In this document: positions 15,070 to 23,638 of the stretch, in pieces
How the letters are laid out: the number at the start of each line of letters is the position of its first letter
How positions within the stretch are numbered: the stretch's first letter is position 1
NCBI GenBank assembly: GCA_003243865.1
Contig: QHBQ01000453.1
Location: 1-34,716, forward strand
From: Candidatus Chloroheliales bacterium
GTDB taxonomy: Bacteria; Chloroflexota; Chloroflexia; QHBQ01
Direction of reading: 5' to 3'
DNA length: 34,716 nt
Position numbers and translations under genes: made by a program
Notes under the pieces: generated by a model
Seen by the model: the letters and a program-made list of their open reading frames with translations, nothing else
The model's database searches: none
What the model was told of the DNA's origin: nothing

Positions 15070-16370
15070 AGGAAGGAACACAGCGCAGCTCCGGGCATGA
15101 GCAGTCCGCTGCGGTACTAGAACGAGAGCGATATCACCCGCAGCATCCAGATAACCGCCTTGAGGGTGAGGATGTTCCGCTCCTCTCCAACCCTGGCGAC
15201 CAGGTGGGGAAAGGAGCGAAGGGCGGCCCCGCTGGCCCGCTGCCCTCTCATTCATCTAGCTCCCTACCACCCTCGATTCGCACCGGCGCGGCTATCGGCA
15301 TGGCTCTGGTCGTTATTGTAGCCCTGCTTATTACCTGGCTAGCAGGTCAGGGTGGTAACTCGTCGGCTAATTACGTCGGGGTAACGCCCACACCAAAACT
15401 AATGAACACCGTCGCGAATGCTACACTCGCCCCCGGAACAGCGCTGCCTTTCGCGGGCGGGGTGGTTACCGGCTACCCAGCGACGCTAGCAGGACAGCCA
15501 ATTCCCACTAACTACATCCTGCGCGGCATCGATATGGTCTCACCTAGCCTTGGTTGGGCGGTTGGCACCAATAACCCCGACAATCAGCACGGGATACTCC
15601 TTAAGTACATGGCTGGCCAGTGGGTCGACATCGGGATACACGATGTGCACTCGATCAATTCTGTATTCATGAACTCAGCGGATGAGGGCTGGGCGGTTGG
15701 TAGCCAGGGTGACATCATCCACTACAATGGCGATCAGTGGAGCAAGGCCGCGAACTTTGTCGACCAGCAGCTGAACAGTGTCAGCCTTACCGCAGTGGGC
15801 GAAGGCTGGGCGGTAGGCAACGGCGGGTTGATACTATCCTTGCATGGCGGCAAGTGGGCTAAGTACCCCTTGAGCCCCACGAACGAAAACCTAAGAACGG
15901 TCTACATGATCAGCGCCGCTGAGGGCTGGGCGGTTGGCGGTGAGGATGGTGGCGGGGTCTTTATCCACTATAAAGACGGGAAGTGGGGGAGAGAGCTTGC
16001 CAAGGTAGACGGCGCGGACATCAAGGGCTACCCTGCCACTCTCTATATGCTCTCGCCAGACCAGGGCTGGGCTTTCTGCAATAGGGGATACATCATGCAG
16101 TACAGTACATAGGGGGCAAATGGAGTACGGTGGATAATGCGGGTACTGACAAGCTACTTCGTGCCTCGGCGAAGGTATCAGCCACTGAAGGATGGGTAGT
16201 AGGTCAAGGTGGGGTAATGGTACACTACACCGGGGGTGTCTGGCAACCAATCAGCAAGCTGGTGACGACCGACCTGAACGGCATATATGCTCTCCGCCAA
16301 TGAGGGCTGGGCGGTGGGCGACCAGGGTATTATCCTTCACTACCAGGACGGGTCGTGGCGCAAATACTGA
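14997..16370 (+). pseudogene. Membrane-anchored seven-repeat GWAVG beta-propeller protein, frameshifted
   Basis: The first 371 codons (14997-16112) give a polar N-terminus, one transmembrane helix (residues about 96-116, AIGMALVVIVALLITWLAG) and an outside domain of repeats with GWAVG, about 15 residues, then HYxxGKW (BNR/Ycf48-like). After TAG 16110 the repeats continue in another frame (TEGWVVGQGGVMVHYTGG), and after a second shift near 16290 in a third (NEGWAVGDQGIILHYQDGSW), ending TGA 16370. Correcting both shifts gives seven repeats, the number expected for a closed propeller. The topology is type II, with the propeller outside the membrane. The true start is uncertain because the ORF follows the HTH ORF in frame. 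Confidence 0.7.
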
Positions 16371-16800
16371 TATCAGTCGTGGGAGTTAGGACGCCCCTGA
16401 GATTGTCACACCAAACTTTGTCGATAATCGGCTCTATGCAAACGCCGCTGTAGCTCGAGGTAGCGACAACAACGCAACTGGTTCGGCACATCAGGTCATG
16501 ACCTTCTGCCACAGCGGCGCTACCAAGCTCTCACCAACAATACGTACCCACCAGGACAACACCCCTTGTGACCACCAACCTGCCTATTGGCTACAGGCAA
16601 TTGACCCGCGTCTCACCGACGACGCTTGCACTAGATTTCTCATCGCGGGGTCTGGTAGAGCAGGTGCGGGCGATTGGCGTACCACGCGCCTAGAAGAGCG
16701 GCTATCTTAACCTCTACAATCATGGCTGCCTACTTCCTAAATATGACCGGGTACAGGTGCAGCTTGTTTGGTAGAGGAGTCCTCCATCCTCTAGTTCCGG
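16371..16800. other. Intergenic region between convergent units
   Basis: No convincing ORF or repeat. A hairpin with arms AGAGGA/TCCTCT near 16771-16790 lies just beyond the minus-strand stop at 16801 and may help end that transcript. Confidence 0.35.
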
Positions 16801-17616
16801 TCACTCTTCAAATCCAGGTTGATTGATGAACAGCGGAGGTACGTAATGAGTGAAATCGGTACCCTCAGCAAGAACCCCTTTAACATCATAGGTTAGAAGC
16901 AGGAACAAAAGCAGTAGGCTACCGCTGGCCATATTGCCTACAACCCAACGCGCTGAGGGGCGCACTTGCCTTATTTGGTCAGGAATGAAGGTCAGCGGGG
17001 AGTTGTCGAATAGGACAAATCCCTTGCCCAGCACGAATATCCCCTCTAGCGAAGGGCTAGGAACAGGCATACGCTGCTGGATGGTCGGCCCCATGGAAGG
17101 ATAGTTGATACCCAGATGAGTGTGGATGGGTTTGAGCCAACCATGTACTGTCTGCATCATGGCTGGGCCATCGTAGGCTACAACGTAGCTCACGATGTGA
17201 GGCGGCACATAGCCATATGTCAGCCCCGATATAGTACCCCGCTGGAGGGCCTTGATCTTGTGGGCAGCCTCAACTGCCGTCCGTAGCCCCTTCTCATCAA
17301 GGGTTGATTTTACCTCTATAGTAGCAACTGCTGACTCTGCCAGAAAGCCTTGTATGCCCCCCCCGAAGTTGAGCTTGGGAAAGTCGCGCTTAAACACCAC
17401 AATGTCCATCTGGTTACGTGATTGATTGGGTTGCGAGTTGGCATCTATAATCTCACCGCTGCCAATTGCCACCCTTTCACTGAGGTGGTCCTGAAGGAAC
17501 TCTTTAATGAATGCCTCTCGTGGTGTACCCTTGTGCAGCGAATGCCCGGCATTTGCCGGGATCCTAGAAGTGGCAAGTAGCTGTGCCTCTACAGCATCCA
17601 TGTGACTCTTTAGCAT
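16801..17616 (-). CDS. DUF6602-like protein with PD-(D/E)XK nuclease-type core
   Basis: 271 residues from ATG 17616, with TAGGAG 5 bases upstream. The N-terminal half resembles DUF6602: GHSLHKGTPREAFIKEFL, then SGEIIDA, QMDIVVF (D71) and ATIEVKSTL (E101-x-K103). E34, D71 and ExK match the PD-(D/E)XK active-site pattern. The C-terminal half is less conserved and includes one hydrophobic stretch (GSLLLLFLLLTYDV, about 233-246) that may be a buried strand or a membrane contact. It starts 43 bases after the two-HTH regulator gene and is presumably co-transcribed. DUF6602 proteins occur in defence-type neighbourhoods; nuclease activity is inferred. Confidence 0.75.
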   Translation of the reverse strand: MLKSHMDAVEAQLLATSRIPANAGHSLHKGTPREAFIKEFLQDHLSERVAIGSGEIIDANSQPNQSRNQMDIVVFKRDFPKLNFGGGIQGFLAESAVATIEVKSTLDEKGLRTAVEAAHKIKALQRGTISGLTYGYVPPHIVSYVVAYDGPAMMQTVHGWLKPIHTHLGINYPSMGPTIQQRMPVPSPSLEGIFVLGKGFVLFDNSPLTFIPDQIRQVRPSARWVVGNMASGSLLLLFLLLTYDVKGVLAEGTDFTHYVPPLFINQPGFEE

Positions 17617-17659
17617 GATCGCTCCTATAGATATTGATGGACTCAGCGCCGCCGCTAAT

Positions 17660-18793
17660 CTAGACCTTACCGCCGCTCACTACCTCCTCCCGCTCGATGT
17701 GCAGCGCATCACGCAGCGCCAAGCCAAGCGCATGAACCGGAACGCCATCAATGTCGGCCACCAGCCTGGTGTAGCGGCTGAAGGTGCGCTCTTCTTCCTC
17801 GAACGGCTCCGGGCGCAGGCAGAGGAAGATGTTGTCGAGCGCAGTTCCGCTTGCCCTCAGCCGCTCCGCCAGGGTCGCGCTGCTGATAACATAGTGATGC
17901 TGGTAGCTGGCGAGCAGGCTGCCCAAGCGGGCCGGGTCAAGCCGGGCGCGCTGCGCGGCGCGGTGGCGCTGCTCGCGGGCAAGACTATGTTCGGGGGTGG
18001 TGGGCGGGAACAAGCGTCCAACGACCAGTGCCGCGGAGCCGATTAGATGCCCGCTCGAGGCCGGTAGAAGCACTTCGCTTTGTTTCGCTTCCCCGCCACC
18101 GCTTGACCGCTCGATTATCTTGCCCTCGTTGGCCGCCAGCCAGTAGCAGGGGCTACCCTTATCGTCGTATACAGCCGCAAGGGTGAGGCAGGCTGCCTGC
18201 TCCGCTGGTCGGTAGCTGCGCTCACCGACGGGCAGCGCCGCCCCCGGCTCCCCTTCCCACCAGGAGGTATCCTCAATCTGCCGGTAGCTGCTAAGGTTAG
18301 CAGCGTCTGAATCGGTTACGGCCAGCCACCCTGCTTCATTCTCAACCCGGGCCTCTGCCTCCATCGCCAGCGCATAGAGATATACCTTGCCATATGCCTT
18401 GCGCACCAACACGCCCTCATCTACAAGTTGCCGCACCCGGGCGGCGACCGTTGGGTAGGAGGCACCGCTGGTGGAGGTCAGCGCCCGATGCAGTCGGCTG
18501 ATGCTGATCGGAGCTTGCCGTGCTATCAGCAGATGCACGATCTGGGCGGTAAGCTCCTTCCGGGCGGGCATTACCCTGCTGCCCTGCTTATGACGCTGCG
18601 GGGCAATAAGCCGCGCCACATCGCTACGGCGAACCAGCAGCCCAAGCGCGCCCTGCCTGCCTTCAAGCTTGCCGGTCTCGACGGCGTGGCGGAGCAGGCG
18701 CGGAGTGATGCCTGCAGCAACTGCGGCGCTGGTGACCAGTACGTATTCGTCAGCCGCGCCGATGACGGGCGTACTATCTTCACTGCTTGCCAA
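17660..18793 (-). CDS. Two-HTH DNA-binding protein upstream of the DUF6602 gene
   Basis: 377 residues from TTG 18793 (GAGG 7 bases upstream). Residues about 18-63 are a MerR/excisionase-like HTH (LVTSAAVAAGITPRLLRHAV, then LLVRRSDVARLI). Residues about 80-145 are a winged helix (ISISRLHRAL, then GASYPTVAARVRQLVDEGVL). The C-terminal 200 residues are of unknown fold, include a YWLAANEGK strand and end in an acidic/aromatic part. The same HTH plus winged-helix order occurs in the divergent gene at 19155. It probably regulates the DUF6602 unit or forms its recognition partner; the large extra domain argues for more than simple repression. Confidence 0.7.
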   Translation of the reverse strand: MASSEDSTPVIGAADEYVLVTSAAVAAGITPRLLRHAVETGKLEGRQGALGLLVRRSDVARLIAPQRHKQGSRVMPARKELTAQIVHLLIARQAPISISRLHRALTSTSGASYPTVAARVRQLVDEGVLVRKAYGKVYLYALAMEAEARVENEAGWLAVTDSDAANLSSYRQIEDTSWWEGEPGAALPVGERSYRPAEQAACLTLAAVYDDKGSPCYWLAANEGKIIERSSGGGEAKQSEVLLPASSGHLIGSAALVVGRLFPPTTPEHSLAREQRHRAAQRARLDPARLGSLLASYQHHYVISSATLAERLRASGTALDNIFLCLRPEPFEEEERTFSRYTRLVADIDGVPVHALGLALRDALHIEREEVVSGGKV

Positions 18794-19154
18794 TTCTTAT
18801 CCTCGCTCCCAGTTGGGGCTGTCTATGCCAAGAAGGGTATTGCCTATTATACCACAGCCGCGCCAACCTGCCCAGAGCCGCTACCCTGCTGGCGGGAACG
18901 CCCGGTTGAGCCAGTGAGTTGCTATTAAGGCGCGGCCTGTTGCTCCGATAGTGCGAGAGCAGGAGGCTAATGCCGCAGGAGCGGCGTTACGGCCTGCCAG
19001 CTCAACGTACTGTCGCCTCCAACCTTCTATAATTTGTGCTATAATGTTTCACACATACATTAGCAACATCTACAAACAGATAAATTTCTCTGATCACCTC
19101 CGGGAGAGGACGGCCTGAGAGACAGATGGGGCAACGCTGCCACGAGCGAAGGGA
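18794..19154. promoter_or_regulatory. Divergent promoter region of the two HTH-regulator genes
   Basis: 361 bases without a gene. Minus strand: -10 TATAAT at 18851-18846 with a weak -35 TGGGCA 17 bases upstream, serving the gene starting at 18793. Plus strand: two TATAAT boxes at 19028-19033 and 19040-19045 without good -35 elements, leading to the gene at 19155. A shared control region is likely. Confidence 0.5.
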
Positions 19155-19670
19155 ATGATGAGCGAACCTGATGTCAACCAAAATAGCAACGACCGGTGGC
19201 TCTCGGTCGAGGAAGCGGCCCGCAAGGTGGGGGTGAGTGTACCTTTCATCTACTCGACTCTAAAGCGGGGGAAGTTGTCCGGTCAGCAACACCAGGTTGG
19301 CGAGCTGGTGTTGCTCTCTGATGTGCTTGAACTGCGCAATGCGCGGCGAATGAAGCAGCAGAAGGGCCGCCTGGCACGCGAACGGGAGCAAAAACGAGCG
19401 CAACGCCGTGAGGAGCTTGCCCACAGTGAGAATGAGAGGGTGGGTAAAGGGAATAACCATTTGAAGCCACTCGCTGAGGCGGTGCTGGAAGCAGTTAGCA
19501 GCCTCGGTCGAGCTAGAGCTAGCGAGGTTCATCAGGCGCTGATTCGTCAATATGGCGCATCATACAATGAAGTGCGTGGCAGCTTGCTCACGCTGACGGA
19601 TCAGGCTGTGCTGCGCCGTGACGATGACAGGCGATACTGCACAGGTGATACTCCTGACAGTGCTAGCTAA
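19155..19670 (+). CDS. Excisionase-like HTH plus winged-helix regulator
   Basis: 171 residues from ATG 19155, with an in-frame ATG following at 19158 and GAAGGGA just upstream. Residues about 14-61 are an HTH_17/MerR-like domain (WLSVEEAARKVGVSVPFIYS, then LSDVLELR). Residues 65-95 are a highly charged helix. Residues about 105-165 are a winged helix (RARASEVHQALIRQYGASYN, then LTLTDQAVLRRD). GASYxxV...L.D..VL.R is shared with the divergent 377-residue protein, suggesting a common origin. Probably a small regulator of the divergent locus. Confidence 0.7.
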   Translation: MMSEPDVNQNSNDRWLSVEEAARKVGVSVPFIYSTLKRGKLSGQQHQVGELVLLSDVLELRNARRMKQQKGRLAREREQKRAQRREELAHSENERVGKGNNHLKPLAEAVLEAVSSLGRARASEVHQALIRQYGASYNEVRGSLLTLTDQAVLRRDDDRRYCTGDTPDSAS

Positions 19671-20100
19671 GTGCCGACCTTAAGCCTCGTACCACGAGGG
19701 CGCCATGTGGGGGACAGTCATAGCATTGCATCCGTTGGGCTCCGCCACATACCCGGTAGCGCTCAGGTCGAACTTGGGCGAAGCAGAGGGCCGCATTGGG
19801 TGGCACCGCCGCAGCAATGTCGAGTTTGGCGGCAAGTCAGGCGTGGTCAAGATTACAGGCATCCCGTAAAAGGCAAGGGCTTGGGCCAGGAACAAAGGCC
19901 GAAGTTCGGGGGGTGGCAAGGCCATGCCCATCGTCCGCGCCTGTTTTGCTTCACCAGGACGTACATAGCTGCCTATGGTAAATTCTCCCCCTTTTTGTTG
20001 TAGGATTTATATCTCTACTCGCATCAAGGCGGAAATCCCAATAGCGTTCCCCTTTATTTACACCATTCAGCCAACTTTCCTTTCGCAGCGCACCACCCTC
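19671..20100. other. Intergenic region before the sugar module
   Basis: ORFs exist on both strands, but neither has a ribosome-binding site or recognisable domain, and I do not call them. The segment may contain remnants of an older gene. The lacI-type promoter begins at its right end. Confidence 0.35.
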
Positions 20101-20129
20101 TTGACAAACCCGCAGACTTGCTGTATAAT
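20101..20129 (+). promoter_or_regulatory. Consensus promoter of the LacI-type regulator gene
   Basis: -35 TTGACA (20101-20106), exactly 17 bases, -10 TATAAT (20124-20129): a full match to the housekeeping consensus. Transcription would start near 20136. Confidence 0.9.
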
Positions 20130-20145
20130 CTGCTAAACCCATTTA

Positions 20146-20159
20146 CTAAATCGTTTCAG
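20146..20159. promoter_or_regulatory. Candidate LacI-family operator
   Basis: CTAAATCGTTTCAG has near-symmetric arms around a central TCG, resembling LacI-family sites with a central CG. It lies between the predicted transcription start and the ATG at 20172, suited to autorepression. No clear second copy was found before the amylase or binding-protein gene. Confidence 0.4.
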
Positions 20160-20171
20160 GAAAGTGTCTTG

Positions 20172-21197
20172 ATGCCAAACAACAAGCGCACAACCATCAC
20201 CGACGTGGCGCGGGCGGCGGGCGTGTCGCCTACCGCCGTCTCCTTTGCCTTCAACAACCCTGAGCAACTTGGCGCGGAAACCACCGCGCGCATCGTGGCC
20301 GTCGCCCAAGAACTGGGCTACTCGCCCAACCCGATTGCGCGGGCGCTACTGGCGCGGCGCACCGGGGTGATCGGTATCCTCGTTCCCTTTACCATTGCCC
20401 AGAGCTTCGCCAACCCGTTCATTGCCGCTTTTATGCAAGGGGTCGGTGAGGTGTGCGACGAACACTCTCTGGGGGCGCTGATCGTCTCGCCGCTTGATGG
20501 TTCGCTGGAGCAGGCCACCCGCCGAGCGCCAGTGGACGGCTACATCGTGCTCGGCCTCAACGAGAACCACAGCGAGGTAGCGCCGCTGCTCCGTCGCCAG
20601 ATGCCGCTGGTAATTGTGGATGGCGATGCGGAGACCGTATCGAGTGTCAACGTTGACGACGAGGCGGGCGCCTATGCCGCCGCCCATCACCTGCTGGCAA
20701 AGGGCCACCGCGACATCCTGATCGTCACCTTCCAGTCGCCACCCGCTGACCACGCCAGCGATGTCTTCTACGGCGTGGGTGGCCGCCGCCTGGCGGGCTA
20801 TCGGCGCGCCTTTACGAATCACGGCTTGCCGCTGCGTTTTGACTGGCTGGTGCAATCGCTGACCAGCATCGAGGGTGGGGCCGCGGCGTTCGGTGTAGCA
20901 TGGAGCGCCGGACTGCGACCCACCTCGGTGCTGGCTCTCAGCGATGCAATGGCCCTCGGCGTCAGCCTCCAGGCGAACAGGCTTGGCCTGCGTATACCGC
21001 AAGAGCTTGAAATCATCGGTTTCGATGACATCCCACTTGCCGCGCTGGTGTCACCAGCCCTATCTACCGTTCACCAACCGATTGTTGAGAAGGGCCGCAT
21101 CGCCGCTAATTTGCTGGCCGAGGCCCTGGAGAGCAGCAGGGCTGCAGAACGGGTGATGCTCCCTACCAGCCTTGTGCTGAGGGACTCTACTCGCTAG
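20172..21197 (+). CDS. LacI-family transcriptional regulator of the maltodextrin module
   Basis: 341 residues from ATG 20172, chosen over the upstream start at 20118 because CAGGAAAG precedes it and the promoter -10 lies inside the longer form. Residues about 5-55 are the LacI HTH and hinge helix (TTITDVARAAGVSPTAVSFA, then LGYSPNPIARALLARRTGVI). The rest is a periplasmic-binding-protein-like sensor (ILVPF..., PLVIVDGD, VLALSDAMALGV, ELEIIGFDDIPLA). It precedes the amylase and transporter genes on the same strand and most likely represses them until a maltodextrin-type inducer binds. The sugar ligand is inferred from context. Confidence 0.9.
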   Translation: MPNNKRTTITDVARAAGVSPTAVSFAFNNPEQLGAETTARIVAVAQELGYSPNPIARALLARRTGVIGILVPFTIAQSFANPFIAAFMQGVGEVCDEHSLGALIVSPLDGSLEQATRRAPVDGYIVLGLNENHSEVAPLLRRQMPLVIVDGDAETVSSVNVDDEAGAYAAAHHLLAKGHRDILIVTFQSPPADHASDVFYGVGGRRLAGYRRAFTNHGLPLRFDWLVQSLTSIEGGAAAFGVAWSAGLRPTSVLALSDAMALGVSLQANRLGLRIPQELEIIGFDDIPLAALVSPALSTVHQPIVEKGRIAANLLAEALESSRAAERVMLPTSLVLRDSTR

Positions 21198-21291
21198 CGG
21201 CACCGCCCCACTCAAGGTGGTTGCCGAGCCACTGCTCACGTAAGTTTGTAGCTCTGACCTCGGGTCAGGCAATAACAGGAGGGTAGCAGAA

Positions 21292-23442
21292 ATGAGCAGG
21301 CGCAAGCTGTACAGCGTAGTATTGATCATCTTTTCACTTCTCGTGCTGGGGCAGGGATACCTGTTTACGCCAGCGGCAGTTCACGCCACCCCGGTTTGCA
21401 ACGCAACCGATGTCTCCAACAAGCAGAACTATGAGTCCGACACCGTTTACGAGCTGATGACCGACCGCTTCTCCGACGGCGACACGACCAACAACAACCC
21501 TTACAACAAGTCCAACAGCTACGACTCGACCCACACCGACATCAACAAGTTCTTCGGTGGTGACTGGCAGGGCGTTATCAACAATATCAGCTACCTCAAG
21601 AACCTGGGCGTCACCGCGATCTGGATTACCGCTCCCTACAACAACCTTGACGACGCCTACTTCCAGTCAAGCAACAGCACCTACTACAACGCCTATCACG
21701 GCTACTGGGCCAAGGACTACTTCGTGCCTGACGAGCACTGGGGCAACTGGGCGAAGTTCGACTCGCTCGTCTCCACCGCCCACACCAACGGCATCAAGGT
21801 AATTATTGACTACGCCCCCAACCACACCAATCAGACCGATAGCGTCGAGGCGGGCGGCTTCTACCGTAATGGCGTCCTCCAGGGTCGCTGGAACGCCGAC
21901 ACCAACGGCTACTTCCATCACCTGGGCAATCGCGGCGACAGCCAGACCTCGAAGTACGACTACGAGAACCGCGACCTGGCGAACCTCGCCGACTTCTCCA
22001 CCGAGAACGGTGCAGTGCAGAACTATCTCACCGACTCGATCGACGTGTGGCTCAGTCACGGGGTTGACGGCATCCGCAACGATGCCACCCTGCACCAGAG
22101 CGACGCCTTCCGCACCGTCTTTGCCGATCATGTAAACTCTAACTCTAACCCCGTCTTCCACTTCGGCGAGTATTTCGTCTCCTCGCCCGACCCCAAGTAC
22201 GACGACTACCGCACCTCACCTGACCGCACCGGCATCCAGATCCTCGACTTCGAGCTTGCCAATATCGCGCGCGGCGCCTTCGGCGACTTCAGCAAGACGA
22301 TGGAGGACCTGAAGAACACGATTAACTATACTGCGAACGACTACACCTACGAGACCAAGGCGGTTACCTGGCTGGACAGCCACGACAAGGAGCGCATTGC
22401 CAGCCTGCAACCCAATCGCGGCATCGAACACGCCGCTCTCGCCTTCCTGCTCACCAGCCGCGGCACGCCGGTCATATACTATGGCACCGAGCAGTATCTG
22501 ACCGGCATCAACGGTGATGCAGGCCGCGTCTGGATGTCGAGCTTCGACCAGACCACCACCGCGTTCAAACTGATCAAGAAGCTGTCCGATCTGCGCAAGT
22601 CGAACCCCGCAATTGACTATGGTGACACCACCTTCCGCTGGGACAACAATGACGTGCTGGTCTACGAGCGCAAGTTCTACAATAACATCGTAATGGTGGC
22701 GGTTAACCGCAGCGGCACCACCTACAACCTTACTGGCCTGCTAACCAGCCTGCCCAACGGCAGCTACAGCGATTATCTCGGCCACCTCCTTAGCGGCCAC
22801 GACATTACGGTGAGCGGCGGGGCCATCCCTGCCTTCAACCTCGGCCCATCCGAGGTCAGCGTCTGGCAGTACAAGGCGCCGACCGCCTCTATCCCCGAGA
22901 TCGGCGCGGTTGGCTCGACCATGGGCCGCAGTGGCGACCTGGTGACGATTGACGGCGATGGCTTCGGCGGGGTCAGTGGCACGGTCAACTTCGGCACGAC
23001 CGCCGCGACCATCCAGTGCTGGGCTAACAACGAGATCAAGGTGAATGTGCCGGGCGGCGCCCCAACGGGGGTCAACAATGTGACGGTGGTAACCGGTGGT
23101 AACACCTCCAACACCTATACCTACACCGTACTGGGCGGGGCGCAGGTGCAGGTCATCTTCCACGAGAACGCCACTACCACTACTGGCCAGAACATCTACG
23201 TGGTCGGCAATATATATGAGCTGGGCAACTGGGATGCAACCAAGCCCTACGTCGCCTTCTGGAATCCCAGCTACCCCAACTGGTACCTACCAGTGAGTGT
23301 GCCAGCTGGCACCACTATCCAATTCAAGTTCGTCAAACGCGACGGCGTGGGCAACATCACCTGGGAGGGTGGCAGCAACCACAGCTACACCACGCCTGCT
23401 AGCGGTGCGGCAGACACACCATCCTATACCTGGCAGCCGTAG
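21292..23442 (+). CDS. Secreted GH13 amylase / cyclodextrin glucanotransferase-like enzyme with CBM20
   Basis: 716 residues from ATG 21292 (ACAGGAGG upstream). Residues 1-33 are a signal peptide ending near VHA. The (beta/alpha)8 catalytic part has the four GH13 regions: DYAPNHT (173-179), GIRNDATLH (nucleophile D264), HFGEYF (acid E293) and LDSHD (H364-D365). Then come a C-domain, an IPT/TIG domain (about 534-613) and a CBM20 starch-binding domain (about 617-716, NIYVVGNIYELGNWD). The order A/B-C-D(IPT)-E(CBM20) is that of CGTases and maltogenic amylases. It acts outside the cell on starch, releasing dextrins or cyclodextrins for the downstream transporter. Product type cannot be fixed from sequence. 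Asn263 before the nucleophile, usually a hydrophobic residue, is odd. Confidence 0.93.
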   Translation: MSRRKLYSVVLIIFSLLVLGQGYLFTPAAVHATPVCNATDVSNKQNYESDTVYELMTDRFSDGDTTNNNPYNKSNSYDSTHTDINKFFGGDWQGVINNISYLKNLGVTAIWITAPYNNLDDAYFQSSNSTYYNAYHGYWAKDYFVPDEHWGNWAKFDSLVSTAHTNGIKVIIDYAPNHTNQTDSVEAGGFYRNGVLQGRWNADTNGYFHHLGNRGDSQTSKYDYENRDLANLADFSTENGAVQNYLTDSIDVWLSHGVDGIRNDATLHQSDAFRTVFADHVNSNSNPVFHFGEYFVSSPDPKYDDYRTSPDRTGIQILDFELANIARGAFGDFSKTMEDLKNTINYTANDYTYETKAVTWLDSHDKERIASLQPNRGIEHAALAFLLTSRGTPVIYYGTEQYLTGINGDAGRVWMSSFDQTTTAFKLIKKLSDLRKSNPAIDYGDTTFRWDNNDVLVYERKFYNNIVMVAVNRSGTTYNLTGLLTSLPNGSYSDYLGHLLSGHDITVSGGAIPAFNLGPSEVSVWQYKAPTASIPEIGAVGSTMGRSGDLVTIDGDGFGGVSGTVNFGTTAATIQCWANNEIKVNVPGGAPTGVNNVTVVTGGNTSNTYTYTVLGGAQVQVIFHENATTTTGQNIYVVGNIYELGNWDATKPYVAFWNPSYPNWYLPVSVPAGTTIQFKFVKRDGVGNITWEGGSNHSYTTPASGAADTPSYTWQP

Positions 23443-23453
23443 TCGTGAGCCTG

Positions 23454-23474
23454 GGGCGCCGCCCAGTGGCGCCC
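23454..23474 (+). terminator. Hairpin after the amylase gene
   Basis: GGGCGCC, a 7-base loop, then GGCGCCC, followed by TCTTCCCC. It starts 12 bases past the amylase stop. It is probably an attenuating terminator separating the amylase from the transporter genes. Confidence 0.6.
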
Positions 23475-23520
23475 TCTTCCCCGGTAGAAAGGAGGGCGCG
23501 GTCAACCCCTACACTGGGGA

Positions 23521-23540
23521 TTGACAGAAGACGTTATAAT
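23521..23540 (+). promoter_or_regulatory. Possible promoter elements before the binding-protein gene
   Basis: TTGACA (23521-23526) and TATAAT (23535-23540) both occur, but only 8 bases apart, too close for one normal promoter. One of them may pair with a poor partner. A hairpin GGCCACC-TGGT-GGTGGCC follows near 23562-23580 in the leader. Confidence 0.35.
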
Positions 23541-23638
23541 CACCGTTGTACAAGAAGTCAGGGCCACCTGGTGGGTGGCCATCCCACAGTTCGTCAGAGT
23601 AAACAAGTAGCAATACCCCAAGGAGGAAGGATACGAAG

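Noticed and set aside
16498..16710. 70-codon ORF downstream of the propeller pseudogene
   Set aside because: No ribosome-binding site or coding character.
19671..20003. 110-codon plus-strand ORF and overlapping 83-codon minus-strand ORF
   Set aside because: No ribosome-binding site, no recognised domain, and composition typical of non-coding GC-rich DNA. Possibly gene debris, but not supportable.
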